From: Streptomyces sp. L-9-10
GTDB lineage: Bacteria; Actinomycetota; Actinomycetes; Streptomycetales; Streptomycetaceae
Direction: 5' to 3'
DNA: 64,000 nucleotides
Assembly: GCF_004151105.1 (NCBI RefSeq)
Contig: NZ_PHRF01000161.1
Span: 124,001 to 188,000, forward strand
Position numbers and translations under genes: made by a program. This document shows, piece by piece, positions 53,146 through 61,824 of the stretch. The notes beneath the pieces were generated by a model. The model saw nothing but the letters and a program-made list of their open reading frames with translations. It made no database searches and was not told where the DNA came from. How positions within the stretch are numbered: position 1 is the first letter of the stretch; every line of letters starts with the position of its first letter.

Positions 53146-53516
53146 ACTGGGTGCTGGTCGTGGCCGGGGCCGCCATCGGAGCCCCGCTGCGTTTTCTGAC
53201 CGACTGGAGCGTGCAGCGCAGACACGACAGCGTCTTCCCGTGGGGGACGTTCGCGGTCAACATCGTGGGGTGTCTGGTCCTCGGGCTGCTGACCGGCGCG
53301 GTCGCCGCCGGGGCCGCCTCCTCGCGGACCCAGTTGTTCCTCGGCACCGGCCTGTGCGGCGCGCTGACGACGTACTCGACCTTCAGCTACGAGACGCTGC
53401 GGCTCGCCGAGGACGGTGCGAAGCTCTACGCCGCCGTGAATGTCCTCGGCAGCGTGGCGGCCGGGCTGGGCGCGGCCTTCGCCGGGGCCGCCCTCGCCGG
53501 GGCGCTGTGGGCGTGA
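53142..53516 (+). CDS. crcB: Fluoride exporter CrcB/Fluc, second subunit
   Basis: 124 residues from GTG 53142, overlapping the DUF190 stop. Four membrane helices: VAGAAIGAPLRFLTDW, FPWGTFAVNIVGCLVLGLL, and LFLGTGLCGALTTYSTFSYET, the Fluc pore signature. Likely the partner of the first CrcB in a heterodimeric channel. Confidence 0.94.
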   Translation: MNWVLVVAGAAIGAPLRFLTDWSVQRRHDSVFPWGTFAVNIVGCLVLGLLTGAVAAGAASSRTQLFLGTGLCGALTTYSTFSYETLRLAEDGAKLYAAVNVLGSVAAGLGAAFAGAALAGALWA

Positions 53517-53616
53517 GCCGCCACCGGTACGGTGCGGTGGTGGTCCCCCGGGACGGCCGGCGACGGCGGCTCGGCGGGTCCGCTCCGGACGGCCGATCGA
53601 GGAGTACGTACAGGCG

Positions 53617-54831
53617 ATGCTCGAAGCAGACGACAAGGCGACGCCCGCGGCGGACGAAGCGCCGGTGATCCTGGGCGACGAGCCCGGCTCGTTCGCCCGG
53701 GGAGTACTGACCGACCGCCATCCGGCGCTGATCCAGCAGGTGCGCGACGCCTTCCCCTGCACCCCCGAGCGGCACCGGGCGCTCGACGCCCTGCTGCGCT
53801 CGGTCACCGACGGGGTGATCGAGCCGCTCGCCCCGGACGCGCACGACCGCGCCCAGTGGGAGGTCTGGGGGCGTGACGGCGCCGGGGGTTCCTGGTTCGG
53901 CCGGTCCTGGTTCGACGTGCCGTTCCTGTGGGCCGAGAGCTACTTCTACCGTGTGCTCCTCGACGCCATGGGCTACTTCGGCGACGGCCCCTGGCGGGGC
54001 GTCGATCCGTTCGCCCCCTTCAAGGACGCCGAGCTGCGCGGCCCGGCGGTGGACGACGAACTCGCCGCACTCGACGGGCTCGCCGGACGGCCCGCCGACG
54101 AGCAGGCGCTCGCGCTGGCGCACGCCTCGCTCTGGGGCAACCGCGCGGACCTCGGCTTCCGGATCGCCTCGGGAGCCGTCGGAGCCGACAGCGGTACGGA
54201 CCCGCGCCTCGTCGCGGACGACGGCCCTCTGCTGTGGTCCCTGCTGCCCGTGGGCGCGGCGGCCACGGTGCATCTGATCGCCGACAACGCCGGCCGGGAA
54301 CTCATCCCCGATCTCGTGCTCCTCGACCATCTGCTCCACACCGAACGCGCCTCTCGCGCCGTCCTGCACGTCAAGCCGTATCCGTACTACGTGTCCGACG
54401 CGACGATGACGGACGTCATCGACGGTCTGCGGCGGCTGGGCGCGGCGTCCGGATACGCGGCCGGGACCGGCGAACGGCTCTGGGCCGCGATGGCGGGCGG
54501 GCGGCTCGCGGTGCGCGCGCACGACTTCTTCCGCGCGCCGCTGCCGTACGGCGCGATGCCCGACGATCTGCGCCGGGAGCTCGCGGGCGCCACCGTGACG
54601 CTCCTCAAGGGCGACCTCAACTACCGGCGTCTGGTGGGCGACCGGTACTGGGCGCCGACGTCCTCGTTCGCCGGCCGTACCGCGTACTTCCCCGGCCCCG
54701 TGGCCGCACTGCGCACCCTCAAGTCCGATGTCATCGTCGGTCTCGACGCCCGCACGCTGGACGGCCTGGAGGCGAGCGGGAAGCCGTGGCGTACCAGCGG
54801 CACGCACGCGCTCGTCCAGGCCCGCCGCTGA
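53617..54831 (+). CDS. ARMT1/DUF89-like damage-control phosphatase
   Basis: 404 residues from ATG 53617 (GAGGAG about 12 bases upstream). DUF89 signatures: metal-binding DNAGRELIPDLVLLDHLL, VKPYPYYVSDATMTDV, and KGDLNYRRLVGDRYW. These metal-dependent phosphatases remove harmful phosphometabolites. It follows the second crcB by 100 bases on the same strand, so it may share the fluoride operon, where fluoride-inhibited phosphatases make such a function plausible, but this is inference. Confidence 0.85.
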   Translation: MLEADDKATPAADEAPVILGDEPGSFARGVLTDRHPALIQQVRDAFPCTPERHRALDALLRSVTDGVIEPLAPDAHDRAQWEVWGRDGAGGSWFGRSWFDVPFLWAESYFYRVLLDAMGYFGDGPWRGVDPFAPFKDAELRGPAVDDELAALDGLAGRPADEQALALAHASLWGNRADLGFRIASGAVGADSGTDPRLVADDGPLLWSLLPVGAAATVHLIADNAGRELIPDLVLLDHLLHTERASRAVLHVKPYPYYVSDATMTDVIDGLRRLGAASGYAAGTGERLWAAMAGGRLAVRAHDFFRAPLPYGAMPDDLRRELAGATVTLLKGDLNYRRLVGDRYWAPTSSFAGRTAYFPGPVAALRTLKSDVIVGLDARTLDGLEASGKPWRTSGTHALVQARR

Positions 54832-54971
54832 CAACCGCGCCGCCCTGTTCCGGAGCGGGAAAGGGCCGCCGACGGTGTCGGCGGCCCTCCTGACGGCCGG
54901 TCCACGGGTCAGCCGTGACGCGCGTCCCGTCGCCCGTCAGCGTGCCGGACCGGTACGGCGCGGGGTGACCG

Positions 54972-55511
54972 TCAGTGCTCCCAGACGGCCAGCCAGATGT
55001 CGTTGTCGGCGCCGGCGCAGGTGTACTGGATCAGGGCGTTCCCCTTGCCGACCCCGCCCTTGACGTTCAGACACTTCTGGCTGGACTTGACGACCAGTTC
55101 GTAGCCGATGCCCTTCCGTACGAACTTCCACAGGGCGTTGGCGTCGTTGCCGCAGGTCCATTGGATGACCTCGGTGCCGTTGGCGTTGCCACCGCCCTTG
55201 ACGTTCAGGCACTTTCCGCTTTCCTTCGACGCGAACTGGTAGTAGCCGCCGCCCTTGGCGGTGGCCTCCCAGCGTTCGTTCGGGGTCCCTGACCAGGGCC
55301 ACTGGATGACCGGCGTACCGTTCGCGCTGCCGCCGCCCTTGACGTTGGCGACCTGGCTGGGGTTGGCGGCCAGCCGCAGGCTGAGCTGCTGGACGGTGAC
55401 CGCTCTGTCCGTCTCGGGCTGCGCCGAGGCGGTCGGCGTCATCGAGGCGACGAGCATCGTTCCCGCGAGAGCGGCGGCCGCGGCGGCCCAGTTCAGCTTG
55501 TATACCGACAT
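54972..55511 (-). CDS. Secreted ricin-type beta-trefoil lectin
   Basis: 179 residues from ATG 55511 with AGGAG upstream. Signal peptide to about residue 31 (AAAALAGTMLVASMTPTASA). The mature part is one beta-trefoil with repeated CLNVKGGGNANGTEVIQWTC-type units and W-positions (NERW, ALWKF, DIWLA). It binds carbohydrate outside the cell; no catalytic domain is attached. A 15-bp palindrome lies in its leader at 55534-55548. Confidence 0.92.
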   Translation of the reverse strand: MSVYKLNWAAAAAALAGTMLVASMTPTASAQPETDRAVTVQQLSLRLAANPSQVANVKGGGSANGTPVIQWPWSGTPNERWEATAKGGGYYQFASKESGKCLNVKGGGNANGTEVIQWTCGNDANALWKFVRKGIGYELVVKSSQKCLNVKGGVGKGNALIQYTCAGADNDIWLAVWEH

Positions 55512-55710
55512 GGCTTCTCCTGACACGATTCGGGCCGGACTGTCCGGCACCGGGAGGAGACTGCCGGATGCCGTCGCCATGGGAGCGGGGCGGCAACGCC
55601 AAACCACCTCTTCGGGTACTCGGTGTGGGCCGGACGAGTGAGGCGACCGTGTACACCCGCCCCAACCGCCCCAATCCGAACGCGTGTTGCCCGGTTCTCG
55701 TCCAGGAAGT

Positions 55711-55956
55711 TCACCGGGTACCGGTCAGCCGGGCCCTCACGAAGGGGTACGCCACGGCGTATCCGACGGCCACGCCAGCGGTCACAACGGACGCCCACGT
55801 CAGAGCGGTGCCCCACGTCTGCCCGAAGAGGTGCCCGAGGGAGGACAGCACCAGCAGCGACAGCACCGTCATGACGACCGCGGAGAGCACATACTCTCCG
55901 CGCGTCTTCACCTTGCCGGGCAGGAAGTTGGTCAGTAACTCGGCCAGCAGCAGCAC
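55711..55956 (-). CDS. Small membrane protein of unknown function
   Basis: 81 residues from GTG 55956. Two hydrophobic helices at about 23-43 and 50-70 (AVVMTVLSLLVLSSLGHLFG, ASVVTAGVAVGYAVAYPFV) separated by a short loop. Codon use fits real coding in this genome. No family recognised; not obviously in an operon. Confidence 0.55.
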   Translation of the reverse strand: MLLLAELLTNFLPGKVKTRGEYVLSAVVMTVLSLLVLSSLGHLFGQTWGTALTWASVVTAGVAVGYAVAYPFVRARLTGTR

Positions 55957-56246
55957 GCGGTGAACTCCGTCTCCGAGACGTCACGGACTCCGGCCGGTGG
56001 CCCGGCCGGTCGTCGGAGTGTCCCAGCGCCGCACTCGCCCGCATAACCGGCGCGGCCGACGCGCCCAGGGCCTCGCCTTCCCTTAGGTATGAACCTTTGG
56101 CTCCATACGCCCTTGACCGGCCATGACACAGCTCCTACGGTCCCTCGGGAGCCCGAAGTCATTGTCAGGTGCTCGTCAGACACGGCCGGACACCCACGGG
56201 CCGTGTGACGTTCCAGCCGTACCGACTCCATCAGGAGGGCCCTCCC

Positions 56247-57359
56247 ATGGCACGCCACCCCCACACCGCCCGAAGGCTCCTGCCCCCCGCGCTGACCGCC
56301 GTCGCCGCCGCGACCGCGGTGACCGCCGGTCTGCTCGCCTCCGCCGGCGCGGGAAACGCCGCGGCACAGACCGACAGCGGTATCGCGTCCGTCCCGTCGG
56401 CCATCCGGACGGTCTCGTCCGGATGGACCGTTCCCTGGGGCCTCAGCTGGCTCCCCGACGGGGCCGCGCTCGTCACCGAGCGCGACTCGTTCAAGGTCTT
56501 CAAGCTCACGCAGTCCGGCACGCGGACCCAGGTCGGCACCGTGCCCAACGTCGTGACCACCGGCGGCGAGGGCGGGCTCCTCGGCATCGCGGTCTCGCCG
56601 AACTGGAACACCGACCACTACATCTATCTGATGCACACCTCGTCCAGTGACAACCGCATCGTCCGGATGACATACGACGGCTCCTCGCTCGGCGGCTACA
56701 CCGTGCTGGTCAGCGGCATCGCGAAGAACCGCTATCACAACGGCGGGCGGATCAAGTTCGGCCCGGACGGCTACCTCTACGCCACCACCGGCGACGCGCA
56801 GAACGCGAACCTCTCGCAGGACGCGAACTCCCTCAGCGGGAAGATCCTCCGGATGACGCCCCAGGGCAGGCCCGCGCCGGGCAACCCCTTCGGCACGCTC
56901 GTCTACTCCCTCGGCCACCGCAACCCCCAAGGGCTCGCCTGGGACGCGCAAGGCAGGCTGTGGGAGGCCGAGTTCGGCAACACCAGGTTCGACGAGCTGA
57001 ATCTGATCGAGCCCGGCAAGAACTACGGCTGGCCGGTCTGCGAGGGCAACTGCACCACCGCCGGCATGACCAACCCCGCCCGGCAGTGGCCGACGAACGA
57101 GGCCTCCCCCAGCGCGGTCGCGTACGCCGACGGCGCGCTCTATCTGGCGGCGCTGCGCGGCGAGCGACTGTGGCGGATCCCGGTCACCGGTACGAGTACG
57201 GGCACGCCCGTCGCGTACTACGCCAGTCAGTACGGCCGGCTGCGGACGGTGGAGCAGATCCCCGGCTCGAACGCCCTGTGGCTGGCGACGACCAACGCCG
57301 ACGCCAACGGCGGCGAGCCGGCCGGCGCGGACAAGGTGTTCCAGATCGATCTGCGGTAG
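56247..57359 (+). CDS. Secreted PQQ-dependent sugar dehydrogenase-like protein
   Basis: 370 residues from ATG 56247 with AGGAGG upstream. Signal peptide to about 40. Beta-propeller of the glucose/sorbosone dehydrogenase family: WGLSWLPDGAALVTERD, GEGGLLGIAVSPNW, YHNGGRIKFGPDGYLYATTGD, YSLGHRNPQGLAWD, WEAEFGNTRFDELN and NYGWPVCEGNC. It probably oxidises extracellular sugars with PQQ. No PQQ synthesis genes are in the window. Confidence 0.92.
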   Translation: MARHPHTARRLLPPALTAVAAATAVTAGLLASAGAGNAAAQTDSGIASVPSAIRTVSSGWTVPWGLSWLPDGAALVTERDSFKVFKLTQSGTRTQVGTVPNVVTTGGEGGLLGIAVSPNWNTDHYIYLMHTSSSDNRIVRMTYDGSSLGGYTVLVSGIAKNRYHNGGRIKFGPDGYLYATTGDAQNANLSQDANSLSGKILRMTPQGRPAPGNPFGTLVYSLGHRNPQGLAWDAQGRLWEAEFGNTRFDELNLIEPGKNYGWPVCEGNCTTAGMTNPARQWPTNEASPSAVAYADGALYLAALRGERLWRIPVTGTSTGTPVAYYASQYGRLRTVEQIPGSNALWLATTNADANGGEPAGADKVFQIDLR

Positions 57360-57374
57360 CGGCTCGGACGTTCA

Positions 57375-57410
57375 CACCTCCCTCGGCCGGGCGCCGGGCC
57401 GAGGGAGGTG
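57375..57410. terminator. Strong terminator after the sugar dehydrogenase gene
   Basis: A perfect 14-bp stem (57375-57388 with 57397-57410) and 8-base loop, 16 bases past the stop. Confidence 0.88.
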
Positions 57411-57506
57411 CCCATGCCGTGATCACACGTGTGCTCCGCGCCGCTCGCGGGCCGGAGGGCGCGGCCCGAAGGTGGGGGGAGAGCCCGACGGTGAAGGGAG
57501 CGCGGT

Positions 57507-58640
57507 GTGGCCACCAGGGCCGACGAGCCTGCGGATCCGGACCGCCCCCGGGCACGCCGGCCGTCGAACGGTGCCGTACTGCTGTGGGTCGTGGGACTGA
57601 CCGGGCTCATCCTGGTGATCGGCCTGCTGACCGGCACCGGCGTACGCCTGGTCAGCCTGCTCGTCTTCCTCCCCGCGTTCGCCGCCGCCTTCGCCGACGT
57701 CCGGCAGACCGTGTTCACCGCGTGCTGGTCCATCGCCGCGATGGCGCTGTCCCTGGCCTACCACCCGGCGCCGGACCAGGGCGACGACATCGCGGCACTG
57801 ACACTCACCGTGATCTTCGGCGTGCTGAGCGTGCTGGGCTGCCGGTACCGGATCGGGCACGAGAACGAGATGCTGCGGCTGCGGTCGACCGCCACCGCCA
57901 TGCAGCGGAGCATCCTCCGGCCGCTCCCGCTGCTCACCGACCAGGTGCTGATGGACGGTGTGTACGAGCCGCTCCAGGAGGACAAACTCGTCGGCGGCGA
58001 CATCTACGACCTGGCGGCCTCGCCCTACGGCACCCGCGTGCTGATCGGTGACGTCCAGGGCAAGGGGCTGCCCGCCATAGGCACGGCCTTCGCCGTGATC
58101 GGCGCGTTCCGCGAGGCGGCGTACCGCGAGACGACGCTCCCCGGTCTCGTGAACGCCCTGGAGGAGGCCGTCGTACGGCACAACGCCATCGCCGCCGAGG
58201 CCGACGAGCCGGAACGGTTCGTGACCGCGCTCGTCCTCTGTATCGACGACTCCCCGACGGTGCAGGCCATCTGCTGCGGACACCCCCGCCCGTATCTCGT
58301 CGGACCGGGCGCGGCCGTCTCCGTACTCCTCGATGAGGCCGATCTCCCGCTCGGCCTCGGCTCGCTGGCGTCCGCGGCCCGCACCGTCGGCCGGTTCGAC
58401 TTCCCCTTCGACACCACACTGCTGCTCTGCACCGACGGCCTGACCGAGGCCCGCGCCCCCGACGGCACGTTCTTCCCGCTGAGGAAGCGTCTCGCCGAGA
58501 ACGCGGAGCTGCCCCCGAACCGGCTCGCCCGCTCCCTCCACACGGTTTCCCGGGCCTTCGCCGCGGGACATCAGCAGGACGACATCGCTGTGCTCGCGCT
58601 GCGCCGCGCCACCGCCGAGGGCCGGTCCCCGGCCGCATGA
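57507..58640 (+). CDS. Membrane-bound SpoIIE/RsbU-type PP2C phosphatase
   Basis: 377 residues from GTG 57507. Three or four N-terminal membrane helices (about 22-115), a short linker (NEMLRLRSTATAMQRSIL), then the PP2C_SIG domain with metal ligands in LVGGDIYDL, IGDVQGKGLPA, LCTDGLTEARAP and HQQDDIAVLAL. It lacks PAS or GAF sensors. It likely dephosphorylates an anti-anti-sigma factor in a stress or development switch. Confidence 0.93.
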   Translation: MATRADEPADPDRPRARRPSNGAVLLWVVGLTGLILVIGLLTGTGVRLVSLLVFLPAFAAAFADVRQTVFTACWSIAAMALSLAYHPAPDQGDDIAALTLTVIFGVLSVLGCRYRIGHENEMLRLRSTATAMQRSILRPLPLLTDQVLMDGVYEPLQEDKLVGGDIYDLAASPYGTRVLIGDVQGKGLPAIGTAFAVIGAFREAAYRETTLPGLVNALEEAVVRHNAIAAEADEPERFVTALVLCIDDSPTVQAICCGHPRPYLVGPGAAVSVLLDEADLPLGLGSLASAARTVGRFDFPFDTTLLLCTDGLTEARAPDGTFFPLRKRLAENAELPPNRLARSLHTVSRAFAAGHQQDDIAVLALRRATAEGRSPAA

Positions 58641-58695
58641 CGCCGCGTGCCGCCGGCAGGGCGTCCAGGCCACGGTCAGGGCGTCCAGGGCGCGG

Positions 58696-59994
58696 TCAGG
58701 CCGGCCGGCTTCCCGCGCTCGCTTGCGCGGGCTCGGCCGCCGGGGTCGCCGCCACCGGTCCCGTACGCAGGATCCGGGCGGCCGACGCCGCGATCACACA
58801 GAAGACCACCGGCAGGAAGAAGGTCAGGTTCAGCGGGATGAAATGGGTCATGGGCCCGATGATCGCGGGCCCGGCGAGCATGCCCAGATAGCCGAGCCCG
58901 GCGACGCGGGAGACATTCACCCCGGCGTTCCCCTGATCCGCGTGGCCCGCGGCGCTGAAGAGCTGCGGTACGGAACCGGACAGCCCGATGCCGAAGACCG
59001 TCCAGCCGGCCAGGGCGAGGGGAATCCAGGGGGAGAGTGCGACGACCGTCAGCCCGAGCGCCCCCAGGGCCGTGCCGTAACGGACGATCGCGACCGGGCC
59101 GAAGCGCGCGGCCACCCGGTCGGTGAGCAGCCGTCCGATCGTCATGGCGGTGGAGAACGCGCCGTAGGCGAAGGCGGCGGTGGCGGCGGGCGCGTCGAGG
59201 ACTTCCCGCAGGCCGAGCACGCTCCAGTCGTTGGCGACGCCCTCGCAGAGCATCAGCATGAAGGCGAGCGCGGCCAGCGCCCAGATCCGCGAGGGCGTCT
59301 TCACGCGCGGAGGCTTCCGACCCGCCGGGGACGACAACCGGTCCGCCGGGGACGGTTCCTGGTCCGCCGGGGACGGCTTGCGCCCCGCGCCGGTCTCGTC
59401 GGCCGTGCCGTCTCGGCTCTCCGGGGCGTGGGCGGGCTCGGGCCGCAGCAGCGCCGGGGTGAAGAGTACGGTGACGACCAGCCCGAAGACGCTGACCGAG
59501 GTGAGGGTCAGTGCCGCGCTCCAGTCCCAGCTGAGGGTCCGCGCGCCGACCAGCGCGGCCAGCACCCCGCCGACCGAGAAGAAGGCGTGGAAGGCGGACA
59601 TGATGGGCCGTTCGTAGCCGCGTTCGACTTGGACGGCATGGGTGTTCATGCTGACGTCCAGACAGCCGTTGCCGAAGCCGAACACCAGCATGGCCACGGC
59701 CAGCGTCCACGCCTCGGTGGCGAGGCCGGGCAGGATCAGCGCGGCGCTGCACAGCGCCGCGCTCGCGGGTACCACCTTGCGCGCGCCGAGACGGTCGGTG
59801 AGCGGCCCGACCAGTTGCATTCCGGCGAACGCGCCGCCGCCGAGCAGCAGCAGGAGCCAGCCGAGCACGGCATGGCTGATCCCCGCGCGGTGCTCCACGG
59901 TCGGGATGTGGACGACCCACATGCCCATCACGAACCCGTTGAGGGTGAAGAAGCCGAAGGTGGCGATCCGGGCGGCGCGCAGTGATTTCTCCAT
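58696..59994 (-). CDS. MFS transporter (sugar/fucose-permease-like)
   Basis: 432 residues from ATG 59994, seven bases after GGAGAG. Twelve hydrophobic segments, the MFS A-loop GPLTDRLGARKVVPASA, DVSMNTHAVQVERGYERPIM between the halves, and a hydrophilic central loop with four PSPAD/SSPAG-type repeats at about 215-240. The DVSMN and SFHAFFSVG-like features match the YbjJ-type branch. Divergent from a DeoR regulator that probably controls it. Confidence 0.88.
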   Translation of the reverse strand: MEKSLRAARIATFGFFTLNGFVMGMWVVHIPTVEHRAGISHAVLGWLLLLLGGGAFAGMQLVGPLTDRLGARKVVPASAALCSAALILPGLATEAWTLAVAMLVFGFGNGCLDVSMNTHAVQVERGYERPIMSAFHAFFSVGGVLAALVGARTLSWDWSAALTLTSVSVFGLVVTVLFTPALLRPEPAHAPESRDGTADETGAGRKPSPADQEPSPADRLSSPAGRKPPRVKTPSRIWALAALAFMLMLCEGVANDWSVLGLREVLDAPAATAAFAYGAFSTAMTIGRLLTDRVAARFGPVAIVRYGTALGALGLTVVALSPWIPLALAGWTVFGIGLSGSVPQLFSAAGHADQGNAGVNVSRVAGLGYLGMLAGPAIIGPMTHFIPLNLTFFLPVVFCVIAASAARILRTGPVAATPAAEPAQASAGSRPA

Positions 59995-60013
59995 GCGTGT
60001 TCTCTCCATGCGA

Positions 60014-60048
60014 GCGAACATAGCAAACATGGAATACGTTCGAAACAT
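60014..60048. promoter_or_regulatory. Direct-repeat operator candidate for the DeoR regulator
   Basis: GCGAACAT (60014-60021), GCAAACAT (60023-60030) and CGAAACAT (60041-60048) are three similar octamers at 9- and 18-base offsets between the divergent MFS and DeoR genes. Confidence 0.45.
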
Positions 60049-60083
60049 TGCCCAACGGTCGCCAACCATGTTCAATATGCGGT

Positions 60084-60842
60084 ATGGCGCGCACAGAACG
60101 ACTGAGGCTGATCAGCGATGCCGTACGCGAGGCCGGGCAGCTGAGCGTGGCCGGACTGGCGGAACTCACCGGGGCCTCCGAGATGACCATTCGCCGCGAT
60201 CTGGAGACCCTGGGCGCCCAGGGTGTACTGGAGCGCTACCGCGGCGGCGCCAGAAGCCTGCTGCTGCGGGGCGTGGAACCGCCCTTCGCGTTCCGGGCGC
60301 GGGAGGACACGGGGACGAAGCGGCGCATCGCCGCCGCCGTCGCCGGACTGATCGCCGACGGGGAGTCGGTGCTCATCGACAGCGGCACGACCTGTTTCGA
60401 GGTGGCCCGCGCCCTGGAGCACCGCAGGCTGACCGTCATACCGCTCTCCCTGCACGCCGCGAACGCGCTGACCGGTGCCCCCCGGCTGAAACTGCTGCTG
60501 CCCGGCGGTGAACCGCGTCCGGGCGAGCTGGCGTTGACCGGCCCGCTGACCGAGGCGTCGCTCGCCGCGCTGCGCTTCGACACCGCCGTCATCGGCTGCT
60601 GCGGGCTCACCTCCAGGGACGGTCTGACCGCGTACGACCTGGCCGACGCAGCGGTCAAGCGCGCCGCGATCGCCTCGGCCCGCCGGGTGATCGCCGTGGC
60701 GGAGGCCGCCAAGCTCTCCCGTACGGCGCTCGCCTTCGTCGCACCGGTCTCCGCGCTCGACGCCGTCGTGACGGACGGGACGGCCCCGGAGGAGGAGACG
60801 GGCGCGATGGCCGCGGCCGGTGTGGTCGTACGGACGGTATGA
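60084..60842 (+). CDS. DeoR-family transcriptional regulator
   Basis: 252 residues from ATG 60084. DeoR helix-turn-helix with the family signature (LSVAGLAELTGASEMTIRRD, GVLERYRGGA), then the sugar-phosphate-sensing domain (DGESVLIDSGTTCFEVARAL, DTAVIGCCGLTSRDGLTAYD, AEAAKLSRTALAFVAP). It probably represses the divergent MFS gene in response to a phosphorylated sugar. Confidence 0.93.
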   Translation: MARTERLRLISDAVREAGQLSVAGLAELTGASEMTIRRDLETLGAQGVLERYRGGARSLLLRGVEPPFAFRAREDTGTKRRIAAAVAGLIADGESVLIDSGTTCFEVARALEHRRLTVIPLSLHAANALTGAPRLKLLLPGGEPRPGELALTGPLTEASLAALRFDTAVIGCCGLTSRDGLTAYDLADAAVKRAAIASARRVIAVAEAAKLSRTALAFVAPVSALDAVVTDGTAPEEETGAMAAAGVVVRTV

Positions 60843-60874
60843 GGGGCCGCCGGGGGTGAGGGGGCGCCGGGGGT

Positions 60875-60889
60875 GGGCGGGGGCCGCCC
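60875..60889. terminator. Weak hairpin between convergent deoR and blaB-like genes
   Basis: GGGCGG, three bases, CCGCCC. Confidence 0.35.
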
Positions 60890-60921
60890 GAGCCCGGCAT
60901 GATCCAAACGAGAGGCCCTAG

Positions 60922-61824
60922 CTAGAGCTGCCTGAGGTGATCGCGCAGGCTTCGGGCGACCTGCGCCATGAGGGCGTCGGCCCCGGGCTGGGTACCGGCC
61001 GGGACGAGTGACTCGGTGAGGACGGCGATGGCGAAGGCCTGGCCGTCGGAGTGTTCGACCACACCGATCTCATGACGGAGGTTGAGAAGGGTGCCGGTCT
61101 TGGAGGACCAGGTGGTGGCGTCGGAGCTGAAGTCCGGGGTGAGCCGGTGCCGTAGCACGTTGTGGCTCATGAGGCCGCGCACCCGCCCGGCCACTTCGGG
61201 GTGGATCGCCGAGGGTGTCCACAGGGCCTGGAGCAGTTCGACGTAGGCGCGTGCGCTGCCGGTGTTGGCGCGAGTGGTGTCGAGTTGCGGCACCCGGTGT
61301 CCACGGCCGCTGGTGCCCGCGTCGATGGCGAGGGAGTGGGCGAGATGGGCCTCGGCGGCATCGAAGCGTTCCACGGGGGTGTCGGACAGTTCGAGCATGC
61401 CGTGCCGGACGGTGAGACCGCGGACGCCGAGTTCGTGGAGGATGCCGGCGACCCGGGCGGGCGGGGTGAGGGCGAACAGCGCGTCGGCGGCCGTTCCGTC
61501 GCTCACGCAGGTGCTCAGATAGAGCAGGTCGTCGATCGCGATCCGGGCGGGGTGGCGGAACCGGCTCAGCCCGGTGGGTCCGGGCGTGGTGATCCGCCCG
61601 GGTTCCACGTCGAGCGTCGTCGCCCCGTCGAGCTCGCCCCGCCGTATGCGCTCCGCCGTCGCCAGCGCGAGCGGCACCTTGACGAGGGAGGCGGCGGGCA
61701 GCCGGGTGTCCGGGTCGATCCCCAGCTCTTCTCCCGTGTGCAGGTCCCGCACGAGCAGGCAGCCGTGCAGACCGCCGTCGCGCAGTTGCCGGCGCATCTC
61801 GCCGAGCAGTGCCTCGGTGTTCAT
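60922..61824 (-). CDS. blaB: BlaB-like serine beta-lactamase-fold regulator
   Basis: 300 residues from ATG 61824 with no signal peptide, so cytoplasmic. Class A beta-lactamase fold with S46-L-V-K49, S108-D-G110 (SDG in place of SDN) and K242-T-G. In Streptomyces cacaoi, a LysR protein (BlaA) and a beta-lactamase-like protein (BlaB) encoded beside the beta-lactamase are both needed for its induction. Gene order here is the same. It overlaps the LysR gene by four bases (ATGA). A hydrolytic role cannot be excluded. Confidence 0.83.
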   Translation of the reverse strand: MNTEALLGEMRRQLRDGGLHGCLLVRDLHTGEELGIDPDTRLPAASLVKVPLALATAERIRRGELDGATTLDVEPGRITTPGPTGLSRFRHPARIAIDDLLYLSTCVSDGTAADALFALTPPARVAGILHELGVRGLTVRHGMLELSDTPVERFDAAEAHLAHSLAIDAGTSGRGHRVPQLDTTRANTGSARAYVELLQALWTPSAIHPEVAGRVRGLMSHNVLRHRLTPDFSSDATTWSSKTGTLLNLRHEIGVVEHSDGQAFAIAVLTESLVPAGTQPGADALMAQVARSLRDHLRQL

